A stretch of 37,708 bases of DNA from Thermoanaerobacterium saccharolyticum (GCF_000747665.1 NZ_BBKT01000058.1:1-37708), one strand, 5' to 3'; shown: positions 16,986-26,089, counted from the stretch's first letter. Program-made: numbers and translations. The notes: generated by a model from the letters alone, not told the origin.

Positions 16986-17630
16986 ATATGTGTGCAGCAG
17001 TACCAAGTATTATAAATGAAGAGTTGACTTTCAAAACATTGAAACTTCATTCCACTTATTATCAGCTACAATGGCGATTTTCAACATCAAGCTGATATCC
17101 AGCGGAACAGTAATTGACAGAGATTTTACTGATTCGATTCATGCATTGAAGAAGGAACTTATTCAATCACATTGTTGTTTAACGCAGCCTCTACGGCAGG
17201 ATTGATAACATTTTCATCAGATACTTAGTATATTCGCGGAAATATGTCTATAAAAACTTTTAAATGCATATCTGTACAATTTTACTTAGCAGGTTGAGTC
17301 TGGTCGTTTCGCAACCAAATACGTCCAAGAACGGGATGCGCAGATAGAAACAATTTATCTTCTGGGCTTTATCCACTTCTGCACTCGGAATAAAATAAGG
17401 AACTTTATGATTGAGCGAAAGACAGAGAAAACAAGGCTTAGATGAAGCATCATAAAAATGCAAGCAACCCCTACGGGGAAACCGGCACTTTTGCCTATTT
17501 AAAGATCAATTGACAGTTATAAACGTTGTTTTAGGAGGTTATTACAACAAAATAACTTCATAATTTTCAGAGAAGATGACTACAAGATTTTAATAAGTTC
17601 TTGGGGTGTTTTTTATAAAAAATGAAAAAC
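16986..17630. other. Non-coding or decayed stretch, no gene recognised
   Basis: No frame with a ribosome site or recognisable protein is visible. A minus-strand open frame of 67 codons (17260-17463) resembles nothing I know, and a short minus-strand stretch reads DENVINPAVEAALNNNVIE near 17190-17220. I take the region as decayed foreign DNA between the decarboxylase relic and the alcohol dehydrogenase promoter. Confidence 0.4.
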
Positions 17631-17633
17631 ATC

Positions 17634-17675
17634 TTGACTTAGAGTTAACTCAAAGGATTATCATAATATTAACAC
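17634..17675 (+). promoter_or_regulatory. MerR-type promoter and operator, copy 1 (iron alcohol dehydrogenase)
   Basis: TTGACT (17634-17639), a 19-bp spacer and TATCAT (17659-17664). The spacer region holds the near-perfect palindrome CTTAGAGTTAACTCAAAG. The long spacer with a palindrome between the hexamers is the hallmark of promoters activated by MerR-family proteins. The 42-base block is almost identical to copy 2 at 20926-20967. Confidence 0.85.
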
Positions 17676-17727
17676 TTACAGGTGTATGTGTAAATTTATT
17701 AGATCAAAAAATATTGGAGGAATGAAA

Positions 17728-18900
17728 ATGAGTTTTAATATGTATGTGCCGACAAGATTTATTTTTGGCTGCGGAAGACTTGTCGAACTGCACGAGCAAA
17801 AACTTCCCGGCAAAAAGGCAATGGTAGTAATCTCAAATGGAAAATCTTCTAGAGAAAATGGTTCGCTTGACCGCACATTAAATGAACTTTCCAAAGCTGG
17901 TGTAGAAAGTGTTGTGTTTGATAAGGTTCAGGCAAATCCGCTTAAGTCTACTGTTATGGCGGGGGCCAAGACAGCAAAGGATAATGGATGTGACTTTATA
18001 GTTGCCCTCGGTGGCGGCAGCGTAATGGACGCTTCCAAAGCAATGGCGGCAATGGCAACAAACGACGGCGACATTTGGGACTATATCAACGGCGGTACTG
18101 GCAAAGGCAAAGCGCTGACAAATGATCCGCTTCCTGTAGTTTGCATTACAACAACCGCAGGAACTGGTTCAGAAGCGGACCAATGGGGTGTCATCACAAA
18201 TGACGAAACCAATGAAAAAATCGGTTTCGGCGGTGATGACCGTTTGTTCCCGGTGATTTCTATTATTGATCCCGAATTAATGAAGACAGTTCCACCTAAA
18301 TTTACTGCTTATCAAGGTTTTGATACACTTTTTCATGCTACAGAAAGCTATATTTCTAAATTTGCAAACCTGATGAGTGATATGTATGCCTTGACATCAA
18401 TCGAAAACACAGCAAAATATCTTCCACGAGCAGTAAAAGATGGCAGAGATATGGAAGCGAGAGAACGTATGGCTTTTGCCAATACCCTTTCCGGCATAGT
18501 TATGACTATCAGTGTAACTACTGCAGAGCATTCCATTGAGCATGCTATGAGTGCATATCATCAGAATTTGCCTCATGGTGCAGGGCTTATCATGATTTCA
18601 AAGGCATTCTATGAATTCTTTATTGAAAAGCATGCTTGTGACGAGAGATTTATTACTATGGCAAAAGCAATGGGAATCAAAGATGCTAATAGGGCAGAAG
18701 ATTTCATTACCGCGTTGGTGGATTTGCAAAAGGCATGTGGAGTGGCAGATCTCAAAATGAGCGACTATGGCATCACACCGGATGAATTTGATAAAATCGC
18801 TACAAATGCCCGTGAAACCATGGGCGGATTGTTCGCAGCCAATCCTTGTGAAATGACACATGAAGATGTCGTTGAGGTTCTTAAGAAGTCTTACCGATAA
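17728..18900 (+). CDS. Iron-containing alcohol dehydrogenase
   Basis: 390 residues. ATG 17728 is seven bases from GGAGG; the in-frame ATG at 17722 is too close to it. It has the group III alcohol dehydrogenase layout: nucleotide-binding GGGSVMDASKAMA after a DFIVALG strand, TTTAGTGSEADQWGVI, and metal ligands in DTLFHATES (Asp and His) and in EHSIEHAMSA/LPHGAGL (two His). Such enzymes reduce aldehydes or oxidise alcohols with NAD(P)H; the closest subtype by eye is the butanol/lactaldehyde dehydrogenase group. It lies behind a MerR-type promoter, so aldehyde detoxification is plausible. A decayed acetyltransferase and a CMD-like gene follow. Confidence 0.93.
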   Translation: MSFNMYVPTRFIFGCGRLVELHEQKLPGKKAMVVISNGKSSRENGSLDRTLNELSKAGVESVVFDKVQANPLKSTVMAGAKTAKDNGCDFIVALGGGSVMDASKAMAAMATNDGDIWDYINGGTGKGKALTNDPLPVVCITTTAGTGSEADQWGVITNDETNEKIGFGGDDRLFPVISIIDPELMKTVPPKFTAYQGFDTLFHATESYISKFANLMSDMYALTSIENTAKYLPRAVKDGRDMEARERMAFANTLSGIVMTISVTTAEHSIEHAMSAYHQNLPHGAGLIMISKAFYEFFIEKHACDERFITMAKAMGIKDANRAEDFITALVDLQKACGVADLKMSDYGITPDEFDKIATNARETMGGLFAANPCEMTHEDVVEVLKKSYR

Positions 18901-18912
18901 GGAGGATATCAA

Positions 18913-19154
18913 TAGAAATCAATGTGGTGCTGGCTACACTTAATCATGAGCTTGATCCGGAGAAACGCAGCACTATACATCCTGCACCCATTGTGATTGG
19001 CAAAAATGTTTGGATTGGCGCTAATGTCACAGTCGTTTAGAGTGTAACCATTGGTGATGGTGCTGTTATCGCTGCTGGTGCGGTTGTAACAAAGGATGTG
19101 CCTTCAAATGTTGTTGTAGGCGGAGTGCCTGCAAAAATAATTAAGAAAATATAA
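18913..19154 (+). pseudogene. Maltose/galactoside O-acetyltransferase C-terminal fragment with a TAG stop
   Basis: The frame reads NVVLATLNHELDPEKRSTIH, then IGKNVWIGANVTVV, a TAG at about 19037, and [21 protein letters not shown] with [11 protein letters not shown] before the true stop. These are the last left-handed helix turns of the NodL/LacA/Maa hexapeptide acetyltransferases. The N-terminal two thirds are absent, and the internal TAG lies where the family usually has a Gly or similar codon. There is no start codon. It is a relic between the alcohol dehydrogenase and the CMD-like gene. Confidence 0.85.
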
Positions 19155-19179
19155 AAGTATTTAGGAGGGAAGTTTTACG

Positions 19180-19500
19180 ATGAAAAAACAAACGGCAGGC
19201 AGAGATGCCCTGGTATCATTTGCCCCAAAATTTGCTGAATTAAACGATGACATTCTTTTTGGAGAGGTTTGGTCTAGAGAAGACAAATTGTCATTAAGAG
19301 ATCGAAGTATTATCACTGTGACTGCCCTCATAGCAAAAGGTATATTTGACAATTCTCTAAAACATCATATTGCCAATGCAAAAAACAATGGTGTTAGTGC
19401 TGAGGAAATGGCAGAAATAATCACACATCTAGCGTTCTATGTAGGATGGCCTAATGCATGGGCAGCATTTTCATTGGCAAAAGAGATATATGCTGAATAA
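19180..19500 (+). CDS. Carboxymuconolactone decarboxylase family protein
   Basis: 106 residues, AGGAGGG before the ATG. The single CMD domain is clear: FGEVWSREDKLSLRDRSIITVTALIAKG, the HHIANAKNNGVSAEEMAEIITHLAFYVGWPNAW segment and a helical C-terminus. Catalytic cysteines of the AhpD type (CxxC) are absent, so peroxidase function is unlikely. Such proteins are commonly encoded beside cupins and aldo/keto reductases in fermenter genomes, with unknown substrates. The following cupin gene starts 32 bases after its stop, so the two probably form an operon. Confidence 0.9.
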   Translation: MKKQTAGRDALVSFAPKFAELNDDILFGEVWSREDKLSLRDRSIITVTALIAKGIFDNSLKHHIANAKNNGVSAEEMAEIITHLAFYVGWPNAWAAFSLAKEIYAE

Positions 19501-19531
19501 TCAAAAAAATGAGAATGGAGTGAATTTTATT

Positions 19532-19942
19532 ATGGATAGAAATGAATTAGAAAAGATATCTGATTTTCCATTAGGTGAGGAAAATGTAGCATTTGCACAA
19601 TATTTTACTGGAAAGAGCTATTTAAGCCTCTTAAATGATAAAGAAGTAAATATTCATAATGTTACGTTTGAACCTGGATGCCGAAACAATTGGCATATAC
19701 ATCATGGCTGTGGTCAGATACTGATCTGTGTTGGTGGGCATGGCTGGTATCAGGAGGCCGGGAAAGATGCACAACCATTAAAAAGCGGCGATGTGGTATA
19801 TATACCACCGGAGATTAAGCATTGGCACGGCGCTTTAAAGGATGAAGGGTTTGCACATCTGTCATTAACAGTTCCGACGGAAGGAGCAAACACTGAATGG
19901 TGTGAACCGGTTACCGATGAAGAGTATAACAAACTACTTTGA
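19532..19942 (+). CDS. Cupin-domain protein
   Basis: 136 residues; ATG 19532 lies downstream of GGAGTGAAT, and the longer open frame upstream overlaps the CMD gene in another phase. It is a single small beta barrel with metal-binding cupin motif 1, NWHIHHGCGQILICVGGHGWY, and motif 2, PLKSGDVVYIPPEIKHWHGA. It has His-His, Glu-less motif 1 spacing like the cupins that accompany CMD proteins. Expected to bind Mn, Fe or Zn. The reaction is unknown; a role with the CMD protein on a small cyclic or carbonyl compound is inference. Confidence 0.9.
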   Translation: MDRNELEKISDFPLGEENVAFAQYFTGKSYLSLLNDKEVNIHNVTFEPGCRNNWHIHHGCGQILICVGGHGWYQEAGKDAQPLKSGDVVYIPPEIKHWHGALKDEGFAHLSLTVPTEGANTEWCEPVTDEEYNKLL

Positions 19943-19964
19943 AATTTTTAAATAAAGTGTTTGT

Positions 19965-19987
19965 TTCTGAATGCATTAAATGCAGAC
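19965..19987 (+). repeat. 23-base scar identical to the 3' part of the ferredoxin-type aldo/keto reductase gene
   Basis: Bases 19965-19987 are identical to 29383-29405 inside the intact gene at 28367-29485, encoding the SECIKCR cysteine motif in both. Downstream the frame reads on for some 18 residues to a stop and no gene survives. It suggests that an aldo/keto reductase of this type once ended here. Confidence 0.6.
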
Positions 19988-20030
19988 TAAGATTGGAATC
20001 GACGAATTGTTGTTCATGTTGGGAAGGAAA

Positions 20031-20054
20031 AGCCATCCGGTAAGCTAGATGGCT
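20031..20054 (-). terminator. Terminator of the phd-pin unit
   Basis: AGCCATC (20031-20037) pairs with GATGGCT (20048-20054). On the minus strand the hairpin is followed by TTTTCC, just past the toxin stop at 20061. Confidence 0.65.
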
Positions 20055-20060
20055 GAAGTC

Positions 20061-20471
20061 CTATATGCTTTTCAGAAAGTCGCCGGGTAATACAGCTCTG
20101 ACTGGCGAGTTGACGAAGTCCTTAATGTTCCGGGTAATGATGCATTCCATTTTCCTGCGTTTGGCGCATGCGGCAAGCAAGGCATCCTCATAATCTTCCA
20201 TGGGCAGCTTAAGCGCCTTCTCGCAGTCGGAGCCAGTGACGTCAAGGATGTTGAAGAATTTTTATGATTTTATATATTTCCTGCTTGCACCGCTTCTTGT
20301 CGTGCAGATATTTGTGAAGAAGGTAATAGATATCCGTAATGGAGCTTGCGGTTATATGCACGTTGATTTTTTCCTCGGCGGCCATAATAAACAATTTTTG
20401 CGCGTCTTCAGCGAAAGGCGAGTGGAAAGCATGGCGTCCAGCATGACGTTGGTATCAATTAATACGTTCAT
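20061..20471 (-). pseudogene. PIN-domain toxin (VapC-like), two frameshifts
   Basis: ATG 20471 opens with MNVLIDTNVMLDAML, carrying the first PIN catalytic Asp. Near 20420-20428 the frame shifts and continues PFAEDAQKLFIMAAEEKINVH, ITASSITDIYYLLHKYLHDK and YKIIKIL. Near 20251-20256 it shifts again and continues ILDVTGSDCEKALKLPMEDYEDALLAACAKR and CIITRNIKDF to a stop at 20061. The DYEDALLAA and TRNIKDF blocks are the later catalytic Asp motifs of PIN nucleases. The intact protein would be about 136 residues. The gene start overlaps the end of the upstream antitoxin gene, as in normal modules. Confidence 0.85.
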
Positions 20472-20682
20472 GACGGCTCAAGCGCTCCTCTCTCGATTGT
20501 TCCAAAGAAGCGTCGGCAGGTAGTATACCAAACAAGGATTTTGCCATTTCAATTTTGTCCTGTTTTGTGTTTGTAAGCTTGGCAATGGCTTTGCCGTTTT
20601 TTGTAATATATATGTCCTCTTTGGAGGCAATGGCGAGATACTTACCAATATTGTTCTTAAATTCGGTTGCTGTTATTTGCAT
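20455..20682 (-). CDS. Phd/YefM-family antitoxin
   Basis: 75 residues: MQITATEFKNNIGKYLAIA and EDIYITKNGKAIAKLT are the classic Phd/YefM N-terminal DNA-binding region (start, x-T-E-F-K, G-K-Y-L, ITKNGKPxA). The C-terminal FGILPADASLEQSREERLSRHERIN would bind the toxin. It overlaps the PIN gene by 17 bases. A GAGG lies 11 bases before the ATG. The antitoxin frame is intact while its toxin is broken. GC-richer than its surroundings, which suggests transfer. Confidence 0.88.
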   Translation of the reverse strand: MQITATEFKNNIGKYLAIASKEDIYITKNGKAIAKLTNTKQDKIEMAKSLFGILPADASLEQSREERLSRHERIN

Positions 20683-20925
20683 AGTGATGCCTCATTGTAC
20701 AAAATTTATTATTTCAATTTCCTAATATTGTTATACAAAAATAATATTAAAATTATCAATAATAATCGAACAATTTTATTTTTACAAACGTACAGCATAT
20801 GTGATCAAAATTTCATTGGATATGTTTCCTACAATGAGTGTGGGGCATGCGCAAAAAACTGGGTATATAACATATCATAAAAATTATTTTTTATGATAAC
20901 TCAAAGAATATTTGTTGAAAACCTC
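20683..20925. other. Intergenic stretch with a decayed half operator
   Basis: No gene is supported here. At about 20897-20907 AACTCAAAG occurs in the context TGATAACTCAAAGAATATT, which equals the right half of the MerR-type operator downstream, without a -35 partner; it may be a decayed duplicate. A 67-codon plus-strand open frame (20677-20880) has no ribosome site and no recognisable sequence. Confidence 0.4.
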
Positions 20926-20967
20926 TTGACTTAGAGTTAACTCAAAGGCTTATCATGATATTAATAC
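20926..20967 (+). promoter_or_regulatory. MerR-type promoter and operator, copy 2 (flavodoxin/aldo-keto reductase operon)
   Basis: TTGACT (20926-20931), a 19-bp spacer and TATCAT (20951-20956), with the palindrome CTTAGAGTTAACTCAAAG. It differs from copy 1 at only three of 42 positions by eye, and the flanks diverge. It lies 44 bases before the flavodoxin start. Confidence 0.85.
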
Positions 20968-21010
20968 ATAATTATATGCTTAAAGTATTAATTTGAAGAG
21001 GTGAGTTGAA

Positions 21011-21550
21011 ATGAATAAATTTAATGACAAAAAAATTTTAATAGCCTATTTTTCAAGAGAAGGAGGCAATTATGTCAGTGGCCGCATTGTGAATTTGTCG
21101 GTTGGAAATACGGAAGTTGTAGCTAAAATGATTCAGAAAATAACCGGCGGTGAACTGTTCCGCATTAACACGGTAAAAAAATATCCTGATGATTATACAG
21201 AAGCTACAAAAGTTGCTCAGCAAGAATTACGTGATAATGCAAGACCTGAGCTTTCAGAATATCTTGATAGTATTGACGACTATGAAATTATCATATTATG
21301 CTATCCCAATTGGTGGGGAACTATGCCTATGCCTGTATTTACTTTTCTTGAGAAATATGACTTTACAGAAAAAACCATTCTTCCAGTCTGTACACATGAA
21401 GGAAGTGGTTTGGGACACAGCGAAAGCGATATAAGAAAGACTTGTCCAAATGCAAGGCTTGAAAAAGGGCTTGCTATAAAAGGTAGCAATGTACATTCAG
21501 CTCAGCCTGAGATTGAGAAATGGCTGCAAAAATTTATGAATAATATTTGA
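21011..21550 (+). CDS. Flavodoxin-family protein
   Basis: 179 residues starting MNKFNDKKILIAYFSREGGN. The FMN phosphate loop is SREGGNY...GNTEVVAKMI, with an unusual insertion, and NWWGTMPMPVFTFLE and HEGSGLGHSESDI are the other FMN-contacting loops of the flavodoxin_4-like group. GAAGAGGTGAG precedes the ATG. It is the first gene of an operon with two aldo/keto reductase genes, the next starting 14 bases after its stop. It could be an electron carrier or a quinone/nitro reductase; the family does not decide this. Confidence 0.9.
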   Translation: MNKFNDKKILIAYFSREGGNYVSGRIVNLSVGNTEVVAKMIQKITGGELFRINTVKKYPDDYTEATKVAQQELRDNARPELSEYLDSIDDYEIIILCYPNWWGTMPMPVFTFLEKYDFTEKTILPVCTHEGSGLGHSESDIRKTCPNARLEKGLAIKGSNVHSAQPEIEKWLQKFMNNI

Positions 21551-21564
21551 GGAGGAAAAGTAAC

Positions 21565-22527
21565 ATGGAATATTCAAAATTGGGAAATTCTGATATTCTT
21601 GTTTCTCGTATTTGCGTAGGTTGCATGAGCTTTGGTGATCCGGCAAGTAATTTTCATGCATGGACACTAAACGCTGAAGATAGTGAAGCAATAATCAAAC
21701 ATGCTCTTGATCTTGGGATAAATTTTTTTGACACTGCAAATGTATATTCTGGCGGTACCAGTGAAGAATATCTTGGCCGTGCGATAAAGAACAATATAGC
21801 TCGTGATAAGGTAGTTATAGCTACTAAAGTTTATTTTAACGAAGGCAAACTTTCAAAAAAAGCGATACTTCGTGAGATTGATGGCTCACTAAAACGGCTT
21901 GGTACAGATTACGTCGATCTTTACATTATTCATCGCTTCGATTACGACACACCGATAGAGGAAACGATGGAGGCACTTGACAGTCTTGTCAAGGCAGGAA
22001 AAGTGAGAGCTCTCGGCGCTTCAGCAATGTATGGCTACCAGTTTTACAATATGCAGCTTGCTGCCGAGAAGAACGGTTGGACAAAGTTTGTTTCAATGCA
22101 GAATCACTATAATCTGCTTTACCGTGAGGATGAGCGGGAACTTATTCCGATTTGCAAGCAGATGAATGTTGCACTTACCCCATACAGCCCACTTGCTGCT
22201 GGAAGGCTTTCACGTCTTGAATGGAAGGCAGATACAAAACGAAGCCAGACAGATAAAATTGCAGTTTCAAAGTACGATAGTACCCAAGAGACAGACTATG
22301 GAATAGTACTTCGCGTAAATGAACTTGCCAAGAAGTTTGGTGTTACAATGACACAGATTTCTCTTGCATGGCATTTTGCTAAGGGAGTTACAGCACCAAT
22401 TATCGGTGCAACAAAGGCAAAGTATTTAGACGACGCTGTAGGGGCTCTCAATGTAAAACTTACGGATGATGACATTGCCTACCTTGAGGAACTGTATGTT
22501 CCCCACAAAATAGTCGGTGCGCTTTAA
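21565..22527 (+). CDS. Aldo/keto reductase
   Basis: 320 residues; ATG 21565 is nine bases from GGAGG. The (beta/alpha)8 NADPH reductase has the catalytic Asp56 and Tyr61 in FFDTANVYSGG, Lys88 in VIATKVY and His in YIIHRFD; late blocks QNHYNLLYREDERELIP and TPYSPLAAGRLSR are typical of the YajO/Tas-like group. Arginine codons are largely CGT, unlike the AGA/AGG-rich core genes, which suggests transfer. Part of it (21961-22042) is duplicated as a fragment at 28222-28303. Second gene of the flavodoxin operon. Confidence 0.95.
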   Translation: MEYSKLGNSDILVSRICVGCMSFGDPASNFHAWTLNAEDSEAIIKHALDLGINFFDTANVYSGGTSEEYLGRAIKNNIARDKVVIATKVYFNEGKLSKKAILREIDGSLKRLGTDYVDLYIIHRFDYDTPIEETMEALDSLVKAGKVRALGASAMYGYQFYNMQLAAEKNGWTKFVSMQNHYNLLYREDERELIPICKQMNVALTPYSPLAAGRLSRLEWKADTKRSQTDKIAVSKYDSTQETDYGIVLRVNELAKKFGVTMTQISLAWHFAKGVTAPIIGATKAKYLDDAVGALNVKLTDDDIAYLEELYVPHKIVGAL

Positions 22528-22540
22528 TTCTCGATTTTAA

Positions 22541-23413
<873 letters not shown>

Positions 23414-23426
23414 GCTATTAACTGGT

Positions 23427-23464
23427 ACAGTTGAAAGGATCTTTAAAAGAGCCCTTTCAACTGT
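23427..23464 (+). terminator. Long hairpin after the aldo/keto reductase operon
   Basis: A perfect 12-bp stem pairs ACAGTTGAAAGG (23427-23438) with CCTTTCAACTGT (23453-23464). There is only ATATTAAT after it, so it may attenuate or stabilise the transcript rather than terminate cleanly. Confidence 0.55.
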
Positions 23465-23488
23465 ATATTAATGAAGGAAGGAGAGAAA

Positions 23489-25448
23489 ATGAGAAAAATC
23501 GTAATTACAGGGTTGGTTATGCTCATGGTGTTACTGCTTGCTGCCTGCAGCATTACAAAAAAAATCTTTGGGTGAAGTGGCAACGGAAAATACGGTAATA
23601 ACAAAAACACAAGATAAAAATGCCCAGAAAACAAAGCAGAATGTCATGATTCCGAAAGCGATCGAAAAAATTCCTGATGGGTATTTTAAAGCATCAGAGC
23701 AGCCAGGAACATTAACGAATTTATATTACGATACATATGAATCCTTTTCTTATGATAAAAAATCAAGACCACTTAAAAAACATGCGGTTGTATATCTCCC
23801 CTATGGCTATAGTAAGAATCAAAAATATGATGTGTTCTATCTGATGCATGGCGGTTGGGGCGATGAAACCACGATGCTCGGAACTCCGGCTAAACCATCC
23901 TCCTTTAAAAACGTCATTGACAATGCAATTGCTGCAGGCGAGATTAAACCGCTGATCATAGTATGTCCGACTTATAACAACACAAACGAGAATGGATTGG
24001 ATTCCGCCAGCTTTTCTCTGGCAATGCAACTGACGAGGAACTATCATAACGAGTTATTAAATGATTTGATTCCTGCAGTGGAAGGAACGTACAGCACCTA
24101 TGCTGCCAGTACATCTGCAGAAGATCTGATTGCTTCCCGTGATCACCGTGGATTCGGCGGGTTTTCCATGGGATCGGTCGCAACTTGGCGGACATTCCAA
24201 TACGGACTTGATTACTTCCACTATTTCCTGCCGATGAGTTGCGGAACAACTCTGGATGACAAAGAGATCTTTGCCGCAGCTGAAGGACATGATCCGAATG
24301 ATTATTTCGTCTTTGTAATGACAGGAACTAATGACTTTGCGTACAGTTACGATAAAGCCAGAACGGATCTTATGAGAACGTCCCCTTATTTCATCGATAT
24401 CGATGATAGAACTGATGGTAATTTTGCGTTTCGTGTCAAAAATGGATATTCACATGACGGAACCGCTGCGGTGGAATACACCTATAACGGGATGAAAGCA
24501 TTCTGGAGCGGTGAGGAGGAGACACAGGAGAAGCAGAAAGGGGTTCAGTCAGTCTTGGGAAATGATCAATCCTATAAAGCTTTCACTGCAGATACAAGAA
24601 TTGAAGATGTGATTAAGGATCCAGCTTTCGGAAATTTTGGAAGGCTTCTCTTTCCGGTAAATAAAAGGTACTACAGCGGGGATACTCTTGGGAAACTTTC
24701 CCTGACATGGTATAGCAACATTAACCCGAATAAAACAGTGGAAATCGTTAATTACTTGAAAAAACGTGCCGAATCAGGAGATACAATTTTTTATGACATT
24801 TATTCTGATGAAGAAAAAGCGCAAGACCCTACCAAAGAGGATACAGGGCTGTTCTTTTTCCGCGGCAATAAAGGCGCAAAAACAGCAATTATCAATGCAG
24901 GCGGGGGATTTGTATATGTTGGTGCGATGCAGGACAGTTTTCCACATGCTCTTGAACTCAGCAAAAATGGGTATAACGCATTTGCCTTAATTTATCGTCC
25001 AGGTGCGCAGACTGCCTGTGAGGACCTCGCAAGGGCAATTGCTTTCCTGTATGAGAACGCCGACGAACTCGGAATAGACATGAAAGACTATTCTCTATGG
25101 GGCGGATCTGCCGGAGCACGTATGGCAGCATGGCTTGGAAGTTACGGCACTGAGAGCTTTGGAGAAAAGAGATATCCGCGTCCTGCGGCTGTCATTATGC
25201 AGTATACTGGTTTGTCGGAAGTGACGGGAAAGGAACCCCCGACATTTGCATGCGTGGGAACGAATGACGGAATTGCATCTTACAAAACGATGGAAGACAG
25301 AATCAACAGGATTAAGGCATATGGAACCGATGCGGAAATAGAGGTCTTTCAGGGACTTTTACATGGATTTGGGCTTGGGGAAGGAACAGTCGCAGAAGGC
25401 TGGATAAATGATGCTATAAAATTTTGGGAAAAACATATGACAGAATAA
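23489..25448 (+). CDS. Lipoprotein with two tandem esterase domains (CE1-like + acetyl-esterase-like); frame broken at codon 26
   Basis: ATG 23489 (GGAAGGAGAG upstream) starts a lipoprotein signal, MRKIVITGLVMLMVLLLAAC, with lipobox LAAC at Cys20. An A8 run (23567-23574; seven needed) breaks the frame; removing one A gives 652 residues. Domain 1 (about 50-330) is a feruloyl-esterase/esterase-D type: YLMHGGWG, nucleophile Ser226 in GGFSMGS, and His in GYSHDGTAA. Domain 2 (about 385-650) is a second alpha/beta hydrolase: NAGGGF, Ser540 in GGSAGARM, late His in LLHGFGLGEG. Together they suggest removal of feruloyl and acetyl side groups from hemicellulose at the cell surface (inference). Base composition is richer in GC than the neighbours. 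Confidence 0.85.
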
Positions 25449-25587
25449 GGAGTATGTGTTTATGAAAAAAAGCATGATGCTTGCATCCATGCACAGCATC
25501 GAATATACATAAAAATCACTTGATTTTGAGTTGCTTTCAAATGTTGAATTTTACCAATATATTAATTTTCAAAGGAGATAGATAGCA
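25449..25587. other. Short remnant with a decayed MerR-type site
   Basis: AAGGAGTATGTG precedes a 16-codon frame, MKKSMMLASMHSIEYT (25462-25512), which is too short to assign. At 25520-25543 TTGATTTTGAGTTG followed by CTTTCAAATG resembles the MerR-type promoter at 17634 with substitutions and one inserted base, 45 bases before the next gene. Confidence 0.35.
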
Positions 25588-25971
25588 ATGGACAATGAGA
25601 AATTCGAACAAGAATTAATTTCTCTTTCTAATGAAAAATGGCACTGGATGTCAGAATGTAAAGTAGATTCCTTGAGCTCTCTTTTCCACGAAAAAGCTGT
25701 CTTTGTTCATATGGGCGCAACCATGTCCAAGGAACAAGAACTTGATGTCATTCGAAGCGGCAGGATTCATTACAAAAATGTGGATATTCAAGAAGTATCG
25801 GTACCGTTCATTGGAGAGACAACAGCGATCCTTTTGAGTAAAATTCGTTTAGTAGCCGTCGTTGGTGGTAATGAGGTTACCAATCCTTTTGTTGTCACAG
25901 AAGTGTATGTGAAACAAAACGATACTTGGATGTTAGCCTCACTCTCATTTACAAGACTGATTACTTCTTAA
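25588..25971 (+). CDS. SnoaL/DUF4440-like NTF2-fold protein
   Basis: 127 residues, AAAGGAGATAGATAGCA before the ATG. The pattern of an N-terminal helix (ELISLSNEKWHWMSECKVDSLSSLFHEKAVFVHMG), a central segment and four C-terminal strands ending DTWMLASLSFTRLI is the NTF2-like cone of the DUF4440/SnoaL group. These proteins are small isomerases, hydrolases or binding proteins without universal catalytic residues. It lies alone among reductases of the island; function unknown. Confidence 0.8.
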   Translation: MDNEKFEQELISLSNEKWHWMSECKVDSLSSLFHEKAVFVHMGATMSKEQELDVIRSGRIHYKNVDIQEVSVPFIGETTAILLSKIRLVAVVGGNEVTNPFVVTEVYVKQNDTWMLASLSFTRLITS

Positions 25972-25978
25972 GAAAGTG

Positions 25979-26089
25979 GGCGTTACAATAAAACCCCATG
26001 CGCTGGAAAAAGGGCCACATGGTTTTGGATATCGTGGGGGATGGGTTCTCGCTATAGATCGCTTTCTTACAGTAGTATTTGATAAATAA
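25979..26089 (+). pseudogene. C-terminal gene fragment, unrecognised
   Basis: An open frame without a start reads GVTIKPHALEKGPHGFGYRG and GWVLAIDRFLTVVFDK, then a stop. The HxxxKGPHGFG pattern is like the last His region of esterases of the alpha/beta-hydrolase fold, but this is a weak guess. Treat as gene debris. Confidence 0.4.

Noticed and set aside
17260-17463. 67-codon minus-strand frame with several Cys residues
   Set aside because: No ribosome site and no pattern I recognise; left as unexplained sequence rather than called a gene.
20200-20523. 107-codon plus-strand frame
   Set aside because: Antisense of the broken PIN toxin, whose catalytic motifs read clearly on the minus strand.
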